Below, piece after piece: positions 23,463 through 34,367 of a stretch of 64,000 bases of DNA (its first letter is position 1; the number at the start of each line of letters is the position of its first letter). The stretch is taken from positions 2,666,001 through 2,730,000 of the forward strand of contig WWBZ02000040.1 of NCBI GenBank assembly GCA_011503125.2, written 5' to 3'. The position numbers and the translations under genes were made by a program. The notes beneath the pieces were generated by a model. It ran no database searches and was not told the origin of the DNA. It saw only the letters and a program-made list of their open reading frames with translations. The DNA is from Botryosphaeria dothidea (taxonomy: Eukaryota; Ascomycota; Dothideomycetes; Botryosphaeriales; Botryosphaeriaceae).

Positions 23463-24031
23463 CGTAACAACTGTGGCGCAGCAGCTTGTCGAGGGACCCC
23501 TCCGAGCGCAAACTGAAACAGGTTTAACGGGTCAAGGCTGATGATCTCACTCGCTGGCGCCACTCGAAGGTGTCGTCGAAGCGCTGCATCGACTCATGCT
23601 CCATTAACCATGTTAGGAGTAAGGTAGCATTCGGGATAGGTTTTGCTGATGGGATCGTGATTATTGTTGCCTTGTGAACGCCGTTGTTGCCGGTTGAAAT
23701 AGGAATGACGTTGAGTTCAGCGACAACAAGTAATTCGTCATGCTCGCTCGCATCCAAGACCGCAATGTGGTCAGTGGTCATATGTGGCAACGATTAGCAC
23801 GGAGGCTTGAGCGGGGTGACCGGTCACTGTCGCATTCAACAGATTGATACAATTGCCTCAGCATTGGTCTGCCATATTTACTAGGTATAACATTGAATAA
23901 ACACCCTACAGCGCCGTAATTCTTAGCCCTTGCTCGGCCAGCCATCAAAACGCCTTCTACTCATGCCAAGAAGCCCGTCGTAGGTCAGGCATGACCGGCG
24001 AAGTCATGTCGAGCTCCGCCGCGGTAGTGGA
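23463..24031. other. intergenic
   Basis: Chitinase promoter side and J-protein 3' flank. A minus frame at 23524-23790 (88 codons) is somewhat protein-like but has no family signature. Confidence 0.4.
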
Positions 24032-24952
24032 TCACGAGGGAGAGGTCCCACGAATGCCAGCTACATCAGTGCGGTTGACGTCCTCGCTAGAGCAGACATC
24101 TTTGTACGGCAATAACCTCCGATAGGCCTCCTCGCCATGCGTGGCTGCGTCCCTGTGACGCAGGAAACTCTGGATTCTCTGCTCGCGATCTCCGCACGCC
24201 ATGGCAGCCTGCCTGACCCGTCTCAGTTCCCTGCTTGTCTCAGCATGTACAATGTCCCTCTGCTCGATCATGGTGTTCCCCCATTGCCCTGCACGACTTG
24301 CCTGTCCGTAGCCACCTAGGGCTGCGACGAGGACGATCAGCCCTACGAATGCGCCATTGGAGACGAAGATCGGATGCTGGTCGCTTTTCTGATCCCGGTT
24401 ATACCACCGCTCCCAGTCTTCCCACGTCGCATTCGCCGTTGGGTCTTGCCCGGGCTTCCACTGATAGGCACGCTCGTATGAAGGCGCGTTTATCTCTCTG
24501 GCACTCCCCCAACCAGCACCGTAGCGGTCATATGCGGTGCGCTTCGTCGGGTCAGACAGGATGGTATGGGCGGCAACGATGAGACGGTAGCGCTCAAGAC
24601 GGACAGCGTGAGGACAGAGGTCGGAGCGGATGTCCGCGGGAAGATTGCGATCCGGGTGGTATATCTTCACAAGTTCATAGAATGCGCGCTTGTTGTAAGG
24701 CGAACCCTTCTTTAAGTCGAATATCTCGTACGGAGTCGGTAGCTTGCCGGCTACCGTGCTCTCCGGCCACGGAAAATGTTCACCATTGCAAGGGCCGTTT
24801 GATGCGGCAACATCGGCGTATGTTCTGAGCTGCGTGGGGTATGGTCGAGTGCGTCGGGAAGTCGATGACGCACTAGAGGGTGGCGTCGGGTTGCAGGCGC
24901 ATTGGAAGCCTTGGTAGGAGCAAAGGAGGAAGCCGGGCTTCTTGAGGAGCAT
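24032..24952 (-). CDS. J-domain (DnaJ/Hsp40) protein, probably mitochondrial and membrane-anchored
   Basis: J-proteins stimulate the ATPase of Hsp70 partners. This is a 306-residue intact frame. The N-terminus has few acidic residues and looks like a presequence (LLCSYQGFQCACNPT..., SRRTRPYPTQLRTYADV). The J domain is at about residues 72-145: PYEIFDLKKGSPYNKRAF, the HPD triad in KIYHPDRNLP, and ILSDPTKRTAYDRYGAGW. A WEDWERWY segment follows, then one membrane helix (NGAFVGLIVLVAALGGYG) and a charged helical tail. The order presequence, J domain, one helix fits fungal mitochondrial inner-membrane J-proteins; compartment is inferred. The divergent neighbour starts 322 bp away. Confidence 0.85.
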   Translation of the reverse strand: MLLKKPGFLLCSYQGFQCACNPTPPSSASSTSRRTRPYPTQLRTYADVAASNGPCNGEHFPWPESTVAGKLPTPYEIFDLKKGSPYNKRAFYELVKIYHPDRNLPADIRSDLCPHAVRLERYRLIVAAHTILSDPTKRTAYDRYGAGWGSAREINAPSYERAYQWKPGQDPTANATWEDWERWYNRDQKSDQHPIFVSNGAFVGLIVLVAALGGYGQASRAGQWGNTMIEQRDIVHAETSRELRRVRQAAMACGDREQRIQSFLRHRDAATHGEEAYRRLLPYKDVCSSEDVNRTDVAGIRGTSPS

Positions 24953-25274
24953 CTTCTCTGACGGTTACTGCGGGGCACATGGCTCCAGCAGCATATGGAA
25001 ACGAGAGGGGAGGGAGTAGGAGAGGGGGTGGTTTTGAGAGAGCGATTGCGGAGTCAAGTCAATGGCGCGGCAGCATCGGCGGCGGGCGCGGAAGCGGGTA
25101 TCGATAAGCAAGCCGCGTGCGCAAATATGAGGCTGTTCTCCTGACCACTTACTTCCCATGCACACCATCCAAGGGTCTGGTATTCAACATTCTCTTATGT
25201 TCTCAATGTGCAGCTGATGCATCCTCCCCCGTTCGCTCGCCCCGCCCGCCTCGTGCGCGACCGCAGTCGACGAA
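24953..25274. promoter_or_regulatory. divergent promoter interval
   Basis: Lies between the ATGs of the J-protein and the 406-residue gene. No specific element recognised. Confidence 0.35.
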
Positions 25275-26495
25275 ATGCAAGGACGACCGGATGCATTTGT
25301 GTTGCGCCTCATTTCGCGCCGTCGCGTCCATCGCGCTCGCGAGGCTTTCAACCCGCAAAGCGGTCAAGTGTTTTCTGAGACTTACTCCGTCATGCATTCG
25401 ATGGCTCCCTCCTGGGTCACGGCTACCACCGGGAGCGTCTCCGATCTTGTCAATTTTCGGAACTTCGAATCAGTCGGAGCAGCATGCCTTGAGCAAATTG
25501 CCCTTCGCTCTGTGCTTCTGCAACTCGACAATCTAGATCATCAAACCCTCGCTTGTGTTCCTTGGGTAATTGGGAAGAAGATATGGGCCCATGTTCGACA
25601 TTTTCGCTTGGATTCTTTGCGCACCTGGCGCCTTTTCGTCAGGGCATATCCTGAAGAACGCGATGCCTTCCAGGAGACTCGCAAAGTCCCTTTGCTGAAT
25701 TCCCAAGCCCAATACAAGTTTGATGAGATCGTCAAACAAATCACTGCCCCCAAATTCGAGTGGATCACCAACCTAGTATTGCAGGATCCCGATCTTTCCA
25801 AGGCTGATTGGGGCAAGCTGGTGCATGTTCAGAACTTGGGCGTTCTCTTCATAATAGGTCCTGAATCCACCGCTTCCAGCCTGGATGATCGCGTCGTGAG
25901 AGGCTGGGGTGGGGCGGCAGAGGAGAACAATGCTTTTCCAAGGCTACGCGCCACCTTTTTCATTTGCCAAATGTGGATCACCGAGCGCTCGTTGCACCAT
26001 CTTCGCAAACTTCCAGCTCTGACGCTCTGTAACCTGACTGGATGTGATGTTGATTTGATAGAAGCGCGGGATTCAGGGTGGAGACATCGTAGCGGGTTAG
26101 TAGTAGTCGAAGGGAGGAAGAAAAGCGGACAGCAAAACATTGACTATGCAATCAGGGACGAGGTTAGCCATGAGCTGAACATCGAATGGGCATTCTCAGC
26201 CAATCCACACGACGCCATGCGCGCTTATTATCGACGCGCAACATCTCCAAGCCTTTCCCCCAAAAAGGCGGAACTCAACGAAGAGCCAGTACTGTCGGTG
26301 TACAAGCGGACAACAGAATCTCCGATTACGTCGAAATGCAACACGAATTGGTTCTTGCGCAACGTTCACCCGACTAACCACGGCCAAGTAATGAAGGAAG
26401 CGCAAGCGACTACAAAGCCACCAAAGAAGAAGCGAAAGCTGCGTACAGCGAAAGAGAGGAACCTGGAAAATGTGCTGGGCGGGTTCGGGATGTGA
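25275..26495 (+). CDS. conserved-looking fungal protein of unknown function
   Basis: An intact 406-residue frame from ATG 25275; later in-frame ATGs near 25392-25404 (MHSMAPSW) could be the true start. I recognise no named domain. Its order of segments, LEQIALRSVLLQLDNLDH, VPWVIGKKIWAHVRHF, SLRTWRLFVRAY, then WITNLVLQDPDLSKADW and LRKLPALTLCNLTGCDVDL, looks like a leucine-rich, F-box-associated-like fold. The C-terminus has a basic nuclear-localisation-like cluster (TKPPKKKRKLRTAKERN) followed by NLENVLGGFGM. Nuclear location is inferred. Strand and reading frame are secure because of length, composition and end motif. Confidence 0.75.
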   Translation: MQGRPDAFVLRLISRRRVHRAREAFNPQSGQVFSETYSVMHSMAPSWVTATTGSVSDLVNFRNFESVGAACLEQIALRSVLLQLDNLDHQTLACVPWVIGKKIWAHVRHFRLDSLRTWRLFVRAYPEERDAFQETRKVPLLNSQAQYKFDEIVKQITAPKFEWITNLVLQDPDLSKADWGKLVHVQNLGVLFIIGPESTASSLDDRVVRGWGGAAEENNAFPRLRATFFICQMWITERSLHHLRKLPALTLCNLTGCDVDLIEARDSGWRHRSGLVVVEGRKKSGQQNIDYAIRDEVSHELNIEWAFSANPHDAMRAYYRRATSPSLSPKKAELNEEPVLSVYKRTTESPITSKCNTNWFLRNVHPTNHGQVMKEAQATTKPPKKKRKLRTAKERNLENVLGGFGM

Positions 26496-27008
26496 TCGCA
26501 TATCCTCGAAATGACAAACTTTGTCTTGGTGATTCATCGTAGTCAGGAGCCCTTAGGATACCCATATCCTATTTATGATTGCACATAGCATTTGCAATCC
26601 AACCCCACAATGATACCACACTGTTTTCGTCCAAGCCATGAAACTCTATGGTCTGCGCTTCATGAGGAAATAGATCTCATTCCCCTTCAAATCCACCCCA
26701 GTCCATGCTAACTGATATATTATTTGACGCCCATCAGATTTTAGTGGTGTGGCTCAGTCAACGAAGGATGATGGAGTGTTCGTTTAGAGGCCTCACGCTT
26801 TTCCATTTTGGGCAATGCTGCCTGATTGCCGCCTACGCTAGCAGCAATGCCACAGGTGACAATCATGGTACACATGCATATATAAGAGCACCTGATAACG
26901 CGACGAGAGAACGCGTCTTCAGACTACAGACGCGTCATCCTTTCTACGCGTTCCAGCCGACTCCAGCCTTGGATTTTACGAGAAAGGAAACGCCGCCATA
27001 TCGCAATC
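26496..27008. other. intergenic
   Basis: AT-richer spacer between two plus-strand genes. A TATA-like TATATAAG lies at about 26878-26885, roughly 125 bp before the next ATG. No gene supported. Confidence 0.45.
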
Positions 27009-28255
27009 ATGACCGGCAGAGGACGTCGCGGCAAGAACGGCGGGAAGAGGGCAAACCCAGTCGAACCTTTCAAGCTCTTTACGCCCTTGGATTCCAGCCC
27101 ATTTTCACATTTCTTACCTAAATCAATGACTAAGCCTGAATGGCCAACGATGACCCCCGAGCAACCACCAGAGAAACCTTCCCCACCGCCCAAAAAACGC
27201 AAACGCGCTGAGATCCCACAATGGCGGGAATATCCCAAGCGCTCACGCAGGGAAATCACGTATGCCGACGCCGAAGACTCTGACGACAGTGCCTTCTATG
27301 GCTCCGATGACAACGACGAGGACGTCGCAGCACTGAAGGTGCGCTTTAGTCAACATCCCCAATCTTTAACTCCAACTAAACGTATTCCACCAACCAGCAG
27401 AAAGCAAAAGCCGACCGACCCCTTCCAAAAAGGAAAATCTTCCCCTTCCTATCGCTTCCCCGCGAGCTCCGCGACATGATCTACGAGCACGCCGTCGGCA
27501 CCCCAGCAATCATCGTCGAACGCCCCCCGGCCTCCCAAGACGAGTCACCAACGAGCGGCGACGAAAACAGCACCCAGCCCTCTCCACCCCCTCCCCCACC
27601 CACCGCCTACGTCTCAAAGGTCATCCAAATCGCCTCGGACGAGTTCCGCTACCGCCGCCGGGCCGTCCGCCGCCAAAGGTACCAGGAGGCCCCCATCGTG
27701 ACGGCGCTGCTGGGCGTCTGCCGCCAGATCCACGCCGAGGCGGCGCCCGTCCTGTACAGCGCGACCCGCTTCGAGTTTTACGATCCGGCGGCGCTGCACA
27801 CCTTCGTCGCCGGTCTTTCGCGGCCCACGCGCGCGCTGTTGCGGGATGTGAAGCTGAAGGAGTGGTTCTATAGGCGGAGTTATTGTCGCGCGTACAACCA
27901 CGCTGCGTTTGCTGTCATGGCCGAGGGCTGTACGGGCGTGCGGTCGTTCAGGTTTTGCACGGGGACGTGGGAGAAGCAGCCGAAGTGGGAGGCCCGAAGG
28001 ATATACCGATACGCGTATCCGTGGTTGGACAGTTTGGTGGCGGCGAAGGAAGGTGGAGTGGCGGAGGTCTTGGGGTTGTTGGCGGCCGGAGTAGAGAGAT
28101 GGGGTGAGGAGTGGAGGGTCGGTAATGAGAAGTGGGAGCTGTTTAGTCAGGAGTTCGTAAGACTGATGGCGTTGGGTACGGCTGAAGAGGAGGGTGAGGA
28201 AGAGGAGGAAGAAGAACCGAAGGAAGCAGAGGAAGACGAGGAGTATTCGGGATGA
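27009..28255 (+). CDS. F-box-like / DUF7730-type protein
   Basis: Exon 1 is 27009-27338, with a 59-nt intron (27339-27397, GTGCGC donor, ACCAG acceptor), and exon 2 is 27398-28255, giving 395 residues. The N-terminus is basic and disordered with a nuclear-localisation-like PPKKRKRAEI. At about residues 121-140 comes KIFPFLSLPRELRDMIYEHA, the form seen in many fungal F-box-like or DUF7730 proteins. Later VTALLGVCRQIHAEAAPVLY and FYDPAALHTFVAGLSRPTR follow, the usual second half of that family. The C-terminus is a long Glu-rich tract. F-box proteins recruit substrates to SCF ubiquitin ligases; whether this one binds Skp1 is unknown. Confidence 0.82.
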
Positions 28256-28587
28256 TTTAGATTTTGTTTTTTAGCGGCATCTCAAGGCGTAGGGGTTTCT
28301 CAAGGTTTTGAGCGTTCATTTAACATCATGTACTGCATACTTGAAACAAGTGAATCGTCTGATTCAAGATTATCGTCTTTGTGATGTGCTTCCTGCCACC
28401 ACATAAGATGATCAAGCCCGAAAGACATCCAGGAAAATCAAAGATAATTTCTCATCGAACGAGCTGAGAGGGGTATCGAAAATTGCCAGATTACGCTGAA
28501 CGCCAGTTGACATGCCAGAAACAGTTTTTAGTACAGACCTAATACTTCCCATAGGTCCAAGCTATAGTGGCCTTGGGTCACAAAGGC
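28256..28587. other. convergent intergenic region
   Basis: 3' flanks of the F-box-like and RMD1-like genes. Nothing recognised. Confidence 0.45.
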
Positions 28588-29968
28588 TCAAGAAGCTCGT
28601 TCGTCGTTCCTCGTCTCTTTCGCAAGCTCCTCTTCCAAGTACAGCCTCAGCAGATTGGCTGTGCTTTCCGGATCGGATGCTTCTTCCCATTCCTTGAAAA
28701 GTCTATTGATCTCCAGAAGAATCTCAAACGCAATGAGATAAATGATTATCCATTCAAGGAAGTGGCCGTGCTTTTCTTCCAAACGATCACTCAAAACTTG
28801 AGCAATCTCTTGAGCGTAGGTGAGTTTGTCGTTTAGTGCTTTGATGCGCACGGATACATCAAGGGCGCGTCCAACCTTGGTATAATAGTCCTCTAGGCCG
28901 AGTTCGTGTCTGCTGTCCCAGAAAATGTCCGGGAGAGCATCAGTCAATTCGGAGTAGAGATTGAGTTGAGCTCGGATGTTCAGAAGCTCGCCAGTCTTCA
29001 TCAGGATGAACTTGCGGCTAAATCTCAGGCGCTCGCCTTTGGAGAGGACTGTAGGGATGGAACGAGTTGAGTCAAAGTACTTGTCGAGCAATTCTTCCAG
29101 TACTGCAAGTTTCGTTGAGCGCGCCAGTCCAGAGGAGAAAGCAATCTTGGCCAAGACGGTATCGACTTCGTGATTAGGGGGGTCCTGACCATCTGATGAG
29201 CCAAGTTGCCTGGAATCATCTTCATTAGGGCTACCAGTGCCGAGAATGATAGTATCTCCTGACACATCGCTAGAGCTCCTTGCAGGATCCTCGACATATG
29301 TCAGATCTTCTGTTTCAAGGTTCGCAAGATGAGGTCCCTCGGTGGCGGCAACGAGCGTTTTATGAACCAGTCGAAAAGAGAGCTTTTCTGGGACGTTCCA
29401 AGCTACCAATGTGCCCGATGGGAAGATAAGAATGTCACCGGTTTCTTTGCTCTCGAGTGCATTGTTGACCTGGATATGGACTACCTGCGGGTATAAGCCG
29501 GTGCCGTATGGGTCGACCTCGAAGCCTTCGGCGCGAACTAGACGAGCAACTTCGAAGATGTTGTATCTCTCAGCGGCGCAGTACGCGGTGATTTTCTAGT
29601 TCCAAGTAAGCCCAAGCACAACAACACAAGATACATAGACCAACCTTCAGTTCATCCGGGTTGGGGATAGCAGTTTTTGCCCTCATTCTCTTACGCTGTG
29701 CCTCCACGGCGACCTTCCTCAGTGTTGGTGATGTAGCCGCCGAGGCACGCACGCGCTTCACTTCCTCCCCGGGCGTACTGTCCGCTTGGTCTTCATCTTT
29801 AGCCTGGCTGCGTAGTCTCCAGGCAGAATTAGACAAGCGCCGGGTGCCGCGGAGGCGTGTTGATGGCGCGGGGTGAGCGGACGGGATTCGGGAAAAAGGC
29901 AGCGCAGAAGGCTTTGGACGCGCGATCAGAGCGCCGAGAGGTAAAGCATGGTAGCGAAGGGGATTCAT
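28588..29968 (-). CDS. RMD1/DUF155 family mitochondrial protein
   Basis: Fungal DUF155 proteins (Rmd1, Rmd8, Sif2 relatives) include mitochondrial inner-membrane proteins linked to mitoribosome or cytoskeleton functions. Exon 1 is 29645-29968, with a 49-nt intron (29596-29644, GTTGGT donor, ACTAG acceptor), and exon 2 is 28588-29595. The total is 443 residues; an in-frame ATG at 30235 would add 89. The N-terminus is Arg/Ser/Ala-rich like a presequence (RLRGTRRLSNSAWRLRSQ). Core motifs: ITAYCAAERYNIFEVAR, ILIFPSGTLVAWNVP and the C-terminal HFLEWIIIYLIAFEILLE membrane helix, the family hallmark. The divergent Vps41 gene starts 306 bp upstream. Confidence 0.88.
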
Positions 29969-30274
29969 CGCCGGGCCGGTTGGACGGGATGCATAGGGTG
30001 TGAAGAGAGAGGCGCGCCTCGAGAACACGACGATTCCGGTAGATCCAGAGAGAATTGGCGAGCAGAGAGTTGCCGATGTATGAAGTGGTTGCCGAGCATG
30101 ATGTCTGGCGGGCAGCTCGGGCAGCTCGGGGCCTGTCGACTTGGCTGCAGCCGGGATCAGCGGCCAAGCGCCGGCGCCCGCCATGAGCTGTCCGTCAACA
30201 TCCACATCTGCACGCGCGCACGACAGCTCATCCATCTCGCGTCAGCTCTCCCCGCCGCGGACCATGCCCTCAGC
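29969..30274. promoter_or_regulatory. short divergent promoter between RMD1-like gene and VPS41
   Basis: A 306-bp interval, or only 39 bp if the RMD1-like protein starts at 30235. Contains a tandem GCAGCTCGG duplication near 30112-30129. No other element recognised. Confidence 0.4.
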
Positions 30275-33200
30275 ATGGCTGCGCAACCAAATGGACTCCG
30301 CGACGATGCTCTCGCCCTCCCCCACGACGGCCACAGCACCACCGACGAGCCCAGCACCGTCGGCGACCCAGACACGGACCGCGACGAGGATGAGGACGAT
30401 GACGACGAGGAAGATGAGGAGCCCAAGCTGAAGTACGATCGCCTCACCAGCGTCCTGGGCTCAGTCTACCGCAATGGCGATGCCACAAGCAGTTTCGTTG
30501 TCGGAGGGGACAAGATGGTATGCTCTGAGTGCGCAATGCCGCCGCGCTTGTTGAGGTTTGCTAAGCTTGTATAGATCATAGGCACCCACAATGGAAACAT
30601 TGTAAGCTTGCCCATCCTCCCAACTGTATCAGCCCAGCTAACGTGCAGCAGAATGTGCTCTCTTTGCCATCATTTCAATCCCTGCGCTTCTACCATGCCC
30701 ACTCGGCCTCGGTCACCTCTGTGTCCATGTCTCCATTCCCACCACCTCTGCCTGATTCAAAACTGGATGCTGTGACGAGGACTGCCACTGAGCCTGTCCA
30801 CTCGCCAGAAAGACGCAGCACCGCCGCCTCGACCGTTTCGACCCCACCCTCCAGAGCACCGAGACAGCCGCCGCTCCTAGCCACTCCATCCAATTCGATT
30901 TACATCGCAACTTCCTCAATCGATGGCCATGTCTGTGTCTCCTCTCTGGTTGACCAGAAGGACGTCACCCTTAGGAATTTCCGCAGGCCCATCAATTCAG
31001 TCGCCTTGTCACCAGAATACAAGAGTGACAGAAGTTACATTTCTGGAGGGCTGGCTGGAAATCTCATCTTGACGCAGGGTGGCCGTGCTGGTGTCAGTTC
31101 CGAGGCCAACACAAATAGTGCCGCCGCCGCCGCGTCTGGATGGCTGGGTTCCATTGGCCTTGGCTCAAACACTGGTAAAGATACTATTTTGCACTCGGGT
31201 GAGGGTAGTATCAGCACTATCAAGTGGTCACTTTCTGGCAGATATGTGGCTTGGGTCAATGAGCAAGGAATCAAAATCATGAGATCAAATCTCAAACTTG
31301 AAAACGTGGACTCAGAGTTCGCTTGGAAACGGATAGCCCACGTGGACCGACCTTTTCATGGTCAGTGGGAAGACATGGCATCAGTGTGGAAAACTCGCAT
31401 TGAATGGATCGATGAGAACAATCTTGAGCCGGACGATGATGCTCCCGCAAAGAACGGTATAAATCGATCCGGAACGGACATCTCGGATGTTCAAAGCTCA
31501 CCGAGCAAAAATGGCTCGAGACGCCTCAAGCCTAAGAAGGAGAAGCTTCTAGTTGGCTGGGGTGACACAGCATGGGTCATACAAGTTGACCCAGGCGGTG
31601 CCGGCGTAGGCAAGAACGTTGGAGAGAGATCTGCTGGACGCGCAGACATTGTTCATAAGTGAGTAAGGATGCGCCTCTAGGTGGACGATACATTGACTAG
31701 TGGACCAGGCTTCGATTCGACGACTGTATTATTTCTGGTTTATCGCTTTATACCCCTTCCATACTTCTTGTTCTAGCATATCGCACTCGCGACGACGACG
31801 ATAATCCCATCAATCCTGGTACGGATACGACCAAACGCGGAATCCATCATCGGTCCAACGGAATCGAGCCCGAAGTCCGCCTGATCAATGCGGAAACATC
31901 GGAAGAGGTTGATGTGGATACTTTGACCGTCAGCCGATTCGAGACTCTGTCCGCAGCCGATTACCACCTCAGCACACTCTATGTGCCAGCGCTACAACCT
32001 AGCACCCCGGCAACCCAGCGCGGAGCTCTCGAAACGATCAGCGAGGGTATTTGGGGGGCAGGCTTAAGTGCCCAGAGAATTTTCAGCTCAGGTGCTTCCA
32101 TAGCCAGTTTGGGGAGCAGCACCGAGAATGGCAAAGGCAGTTTACCACGCAGCATGACTAGTCATTCGACAATGGCAAGGCATGCATTGACAAAAGGAGC
32201 ACACCCTCTGGCATTTTCAGCTGGGCTGAAAATCTTCATCCACAGTCCCTACGACTGCGTCATTAGCGTGAAGCGTGATCTTACAGACCATCTCTCATGG
32301 CTCCTAGACCACCAGAACTACGAAGATGCATGGGAGCTTGTCAATAACCACCCTGAAATCGTGGCATCTTCCCTCCCTGGCGAAGAACCTACGTCTCCTA
32401 CTGTCAGCACACCTTCATCCACGCTTAGGCGGAAGCCGAGTATCGCCGAGTTCTTTGCCGATGATGCTTCACAAACGACCATCTCCGCTGAGAAGCAACA
32501 CAATTCTGCTATTGAGAAGGAGAAGCGTCGGATAGGAGACTTGTGGCTCCAACAACTTGTCTCTGCCAAGGATTGGGCAGCTGCTGGCAAAGTGGCCGGT
32601 AGAGTCTTGGGGACATCCTCGAGATGGGAGCATTGGGTGTGGACGTTTGCGCAGGCGGGTCAATTCGATGCCATCACTCCATACATACCCATCAAGCAAC
32701 TTCATCCGCCACTTCCTTCGCTCGTATACGAGGTTGTGCTTGGCAATTATATCATTCGTGACCGCGTTAGGTTGAAAGAGCTTTTGGATATCTGGGATCC
32801 GGAGTTGTTCAACGTCAACAGCGTCATCGATGCATTGGAGAGCAAATTGGATTCTGGCGACGTCACAGAGGATACCGTCGAAGGAGGCGAAAGAGGCCGA
32901 GACTGGCGCATCCTTTTGGAAGCACTCGCCAAGCTTTACATCGCCGACGGTCGTCCTAAACAGGCCTTGCAGTGCTACATCCGTGTGCAAAATGCAGATG
33001 CAGCTATGGCGCTCATTCGCGACTACCGTCTCATGGCTGAAGTCGCTGAAGATATCCCCGGTTTCATCATGGTACGGATTTCAAAAGAACAGATGAAGAC
33101 GGCACAATTGGAGGAACTTGAAGAAGCCTCTTCAGAAGCGGTGCAATTGCTGGTCGAGAATACCTATCAGGGACTAATCAACCCCCATCCCGTCGTCGAC

Positions 33201-34367
33201 CAGCTTCAAGCAAAAGGAGGATCCTTCAAGCCCTTCCTGTTTTTCTACATGCGGGCGCTGTGGAAGGGTGATGGGAACGAGAGCGCACTTCGCTCCACTC
33301 ATGAACGCATAGCAGCTCAGGGCAGGACTTTGGTTGAAGACTTCGGGGATCTCGCTGTCGATCTTTTCGCTGAGTATGACAGGACTCTTTTCATGGAGTT
33401 CCTGAAGTTATCGCAGAGCTATGACTATGAGAAGGCTTGTGCCGTCTGTGACGCGAGACAGTACATCCCAGAGCTTGTGTAAGTGGTTGTACTGCCCCCG
33501 TCAAGGTATTTTGAACTAACCGACTCGCAGCTACATCCTTTCGAAGACAGGCGAAGTGAAGAAAGCCCTCTTCCTCATCATTGATAAGATGGGTGATGTC
33601 TCCTACGCCATCTCCTTCGCCAAGGAGCAAGATGATCCCGACCTCTGGAATGACCTACTCGACTACAGCATGGACAAACCGCGTTTCATCCGAGGTCTCC
33701 TTGAGGAAGTCGGAACAGCTATCGACCCCATCACGTTGGTCCGCCGCATTCCCGAGGGTCTCGAGATCGAAGGTCTCCGGGATGGTATCAGACGCATGGT
33801 CAGGGAGTACGAAATTCAATTCAGCATCAGCGACGGCGTTGCCAAGGTTTTGCGGAGCGAGGTCGCTTCGGCGATGGAGACTTTGCGATCTGGGAGGAAA
33901 AGAGGCGTCAAGTTCGAGGTTGTAGATAAGGAGCCCGAGCACGTGGACGTGTTTGTCGAACCGCTGCCAGAAGCACAGGAGACGGCCGACCCGTCGGTTG
34001 CTGACAAGAACGTCGATCCTCCAAGCGGTATCAAGCCTGGTCACTGCGTGGGCTGCAACAAGGCGTTCACAGAAGACGGTACGTATCACAAGAGGACATT
34101 CTCATGTATCTTGCTCGTGACTGACTCGGATTTCCAGAGAAGGAAACTCTCCTCGGCTTTGCTTGCGGCCACGTGTACCACTTGTCTTGCCTTCTCGAAT
34201 CTGCCGGCTCCGGCTCCAGCGCCTCCGCCGCTTCGATGCTGCAGGCCCAGTTCGCGGAAGATCCAGACACGTCGAGCCACAACGTGGGCGCCAAGGTTGC
34301 CCACGCGCATCTTATTCGGAATGCCCTCAGTGGCGGTTGCTCTGTGTGTGCGGAAATCGCAGAGTAG
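30275..34367 (+). CDS. VPS41: Vps41, HOPS vacuole-tethering complex subunit
   Basis: Vps41 is the HOPS effector subunit that binds the Rab7 homologue Ypt7 and tethers membranes for vacuole fusion. Exons: 30275-30517, 30575-30601, 30649-31658, 31709-33478, 33531-34078, 34138-34367. The introns are 47-59 nt and all phases fit, giving about 1275 residues, usual for filamentous fungi. Domain order is an acidic N-terminus, a beta-propeller (LKYDRLTSVLGSVYRN, IIGTHNGNI, NSIYIATSSIDGHVCVSS), the clathrin-heavy-chain-like repeat region (HPLAFSAGLKIFIHSPYDC, LEALAKLYIADGRPKQALQ, LFLIIDKMGDVSYAISFA) and a C-terminal RING-H2 (CVGCNKAF ... CGHVYHLSC ... CSVC). The acceptor of exon 3 could be 3 nt later (CAGCAG). 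No frame break. Confidence 0.95.
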
